6,724 nucleotides of DNA from Propionicimonas sp. (GTDB lineage Bacteria > Actinomycetota > Actinomycetes > Propionibacteriales > Propionibacteriaceae): contig JAVHXR010000009.1 of assembly GCA_031119515.1 (NCBI GenBank), positions 12,530-19,253 on the forward strand, written 5' to 3'. Shown in pieces: positions 6,142 through 6,724 of the stretch. How positions within the stretch are numbered: the first letter of the stretch is position 1; each line of letters opens with the position of its first letter. The notes under the pieces were generated by a model, which did not search any database, was not told where the DNA came from, and worked only from the letters and a program-made list of their open reading frames with translations. A program made the translations under genes and the position numbers.

Positions 6142-6724
6142 CGACCTGCTGGTCGTCTTCCTGGACGCCAACGTCCTGGCCAAACCGGTCACCCGAACCC
6201 TGGTCCTGCGCTGCGCCGCCAGCGGCTACACCGTGCGGTGGAGCCGCACCGCGGAGGAGGAGGCCGACGGGCACCTGACCGGTCGCCAACTGTCCATCGC
6301 GAGTCTCCGCGCGCTGGTAGAGATCTCGCTCAGCCCGACCGCCGCCCGCCCCGAGCGCTTCATAGGGACCTCGGCCGATGACAGGCAGATCCTTGCCGAT
6401 GCCGAGGCCGCCGGAGCGACCTTCGTGGTGACCGAGGACGTCGACGACTTCGCGGAGCATGACCTGCGAGCCGCCGGCGTTACCGCTGTGAATCCGGACT
6501 TGTTCCTCGCTGCACGTGCAGACCGGGATGTCTATCGGCGTGCCCTGGAGGTCATGGCCAGCGGTATGGCTGATCCGTCACGCACACCGGCTGAGCTGCA
6601 TGCGGCGATTGCGCGGCAGCATCCCAGGCTGTTCCAGCGCCACCGCGACCTGTTCGAGGTCGAACCTCAGGCGACTGGCCACCGGCCGCCTGCCGCGCTC
6701 TACCGTGGCCTGACCTGCCTGCGC
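6131..6724 (+). CDS. PIN-domain ribonuclease, probable VapC50-like toxin, open at the right window edge
   Basis: The frame is open from GTG 6131 to the window end, 198 codons with no stop, so the 3' end is missing. The PIN fold begins with VVFLDANVL, which carries the first catalytic Asp (D12). Acidic residues follow where a PIN active site needs them: E42-E44 in SRTAEEEADGHL, D83/D84 in GTSADDRQILADAEAAGA, and D103 in FVVTEDVDDF. After the PIN core (about 8-120), a helical extension runs on: NPDLFLAARADRD, RRALEVMASG, then DPSRTPAELHAAIARQHPRLF. This is the PIN_3 plus VapC50 C-terminal architecture. Such enzymes are Mg-dependent RNases that act as growth-inhibiting toxins when not bound by antitoxin. 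The 11-nt overlap with the upstream gene couples toxin synthesis to antitoxin synthesis. Next to a transfer operon it probably helps maintain the mobile element (inference). The RNA target cannot be told from the sequence. Confidence 0.8.
   Translation, partial: MTSDDLLVVFLDANVLAKPVTRTLVLRCAASGYTVRWSRTAEEEADGHLTGRQLSIASLRALVEISLSPTAARPERFIGTSADDRQILADAEAAGATFVVTEDVDDFAEHDLRAAGVTAVNPDLFLAARADRDVYRRALEVMASGMADPSRTPAELHAAIARQHPRLFQRHRDLFEVEPQATGHRPPAALYRGLTCLR

Noticed and set aside
6516..6713. Small open frame overlapping the PIN gene
   Set aside because: Its Arg/Ser/Leu-rich product in a different frame has no recognisable feature, and the PIN frame is clearly the coding one.

Overview
The window is GC-rich DNA with a strong preference for G or C at third codon positions, GTG starts and tightly overlapping genes, all on the + strand. 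Gene content and order are those of the conjugation module that actinomycete (Actinomycetota) integrative and conjugative elements and plasmids carry. I cannot name a genus from the sequence.

Positions 1-5729 hold one transfer operon, cut at the left edge. In order: the 3' part of an accessory protein typically found just upstream of the channel gene (1-630); a polytopic TrbL/VirB6-like channel protein (627-2045); an SCO6880-family (PrgI-like) membrane-anchored protein (2061-3566); a VirB4-like transfer ATPase (3563-5082, frame broken); and a secreted M15/ARB_07466-like peptidoglycan hydrolase (5082-5729). Junctions are GTGA, a 15-nt gap, ATGA and TGATG, so translation is probably coupled from gene to gene. 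Inferred roles: the channel and SCO6880-type proteins form the membrane pore complex, the ATPase powers it, and the hydrolase opens the cell wall for it.

Positions 5779-6724 hold a second module: an excisionase-type helix-turn-helix protein overlapping by 11 nt a PIN-domain protein with a C-terminal extension, which is open at the right edge. This order and architecture match VapBC50-like toxin-antitoxin pairs. A good -10 box lies exactly where a leaderless transcript would begin at the antitoxin ATG, and a repeated TGCGCAG element lies just upstream as a candidate operator.

The most notable point is that the ATPase reading frame breaks near its 3' end in a run of six C. The conserved C-terminus and the TGATG coupling to the next gene continue in the -1 frame. 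A one-base deletion, a sequencing error, or slippage at C CCC CCG would all explain this. I see no wholly new system: the parts are recognisable types and the interest is in details.
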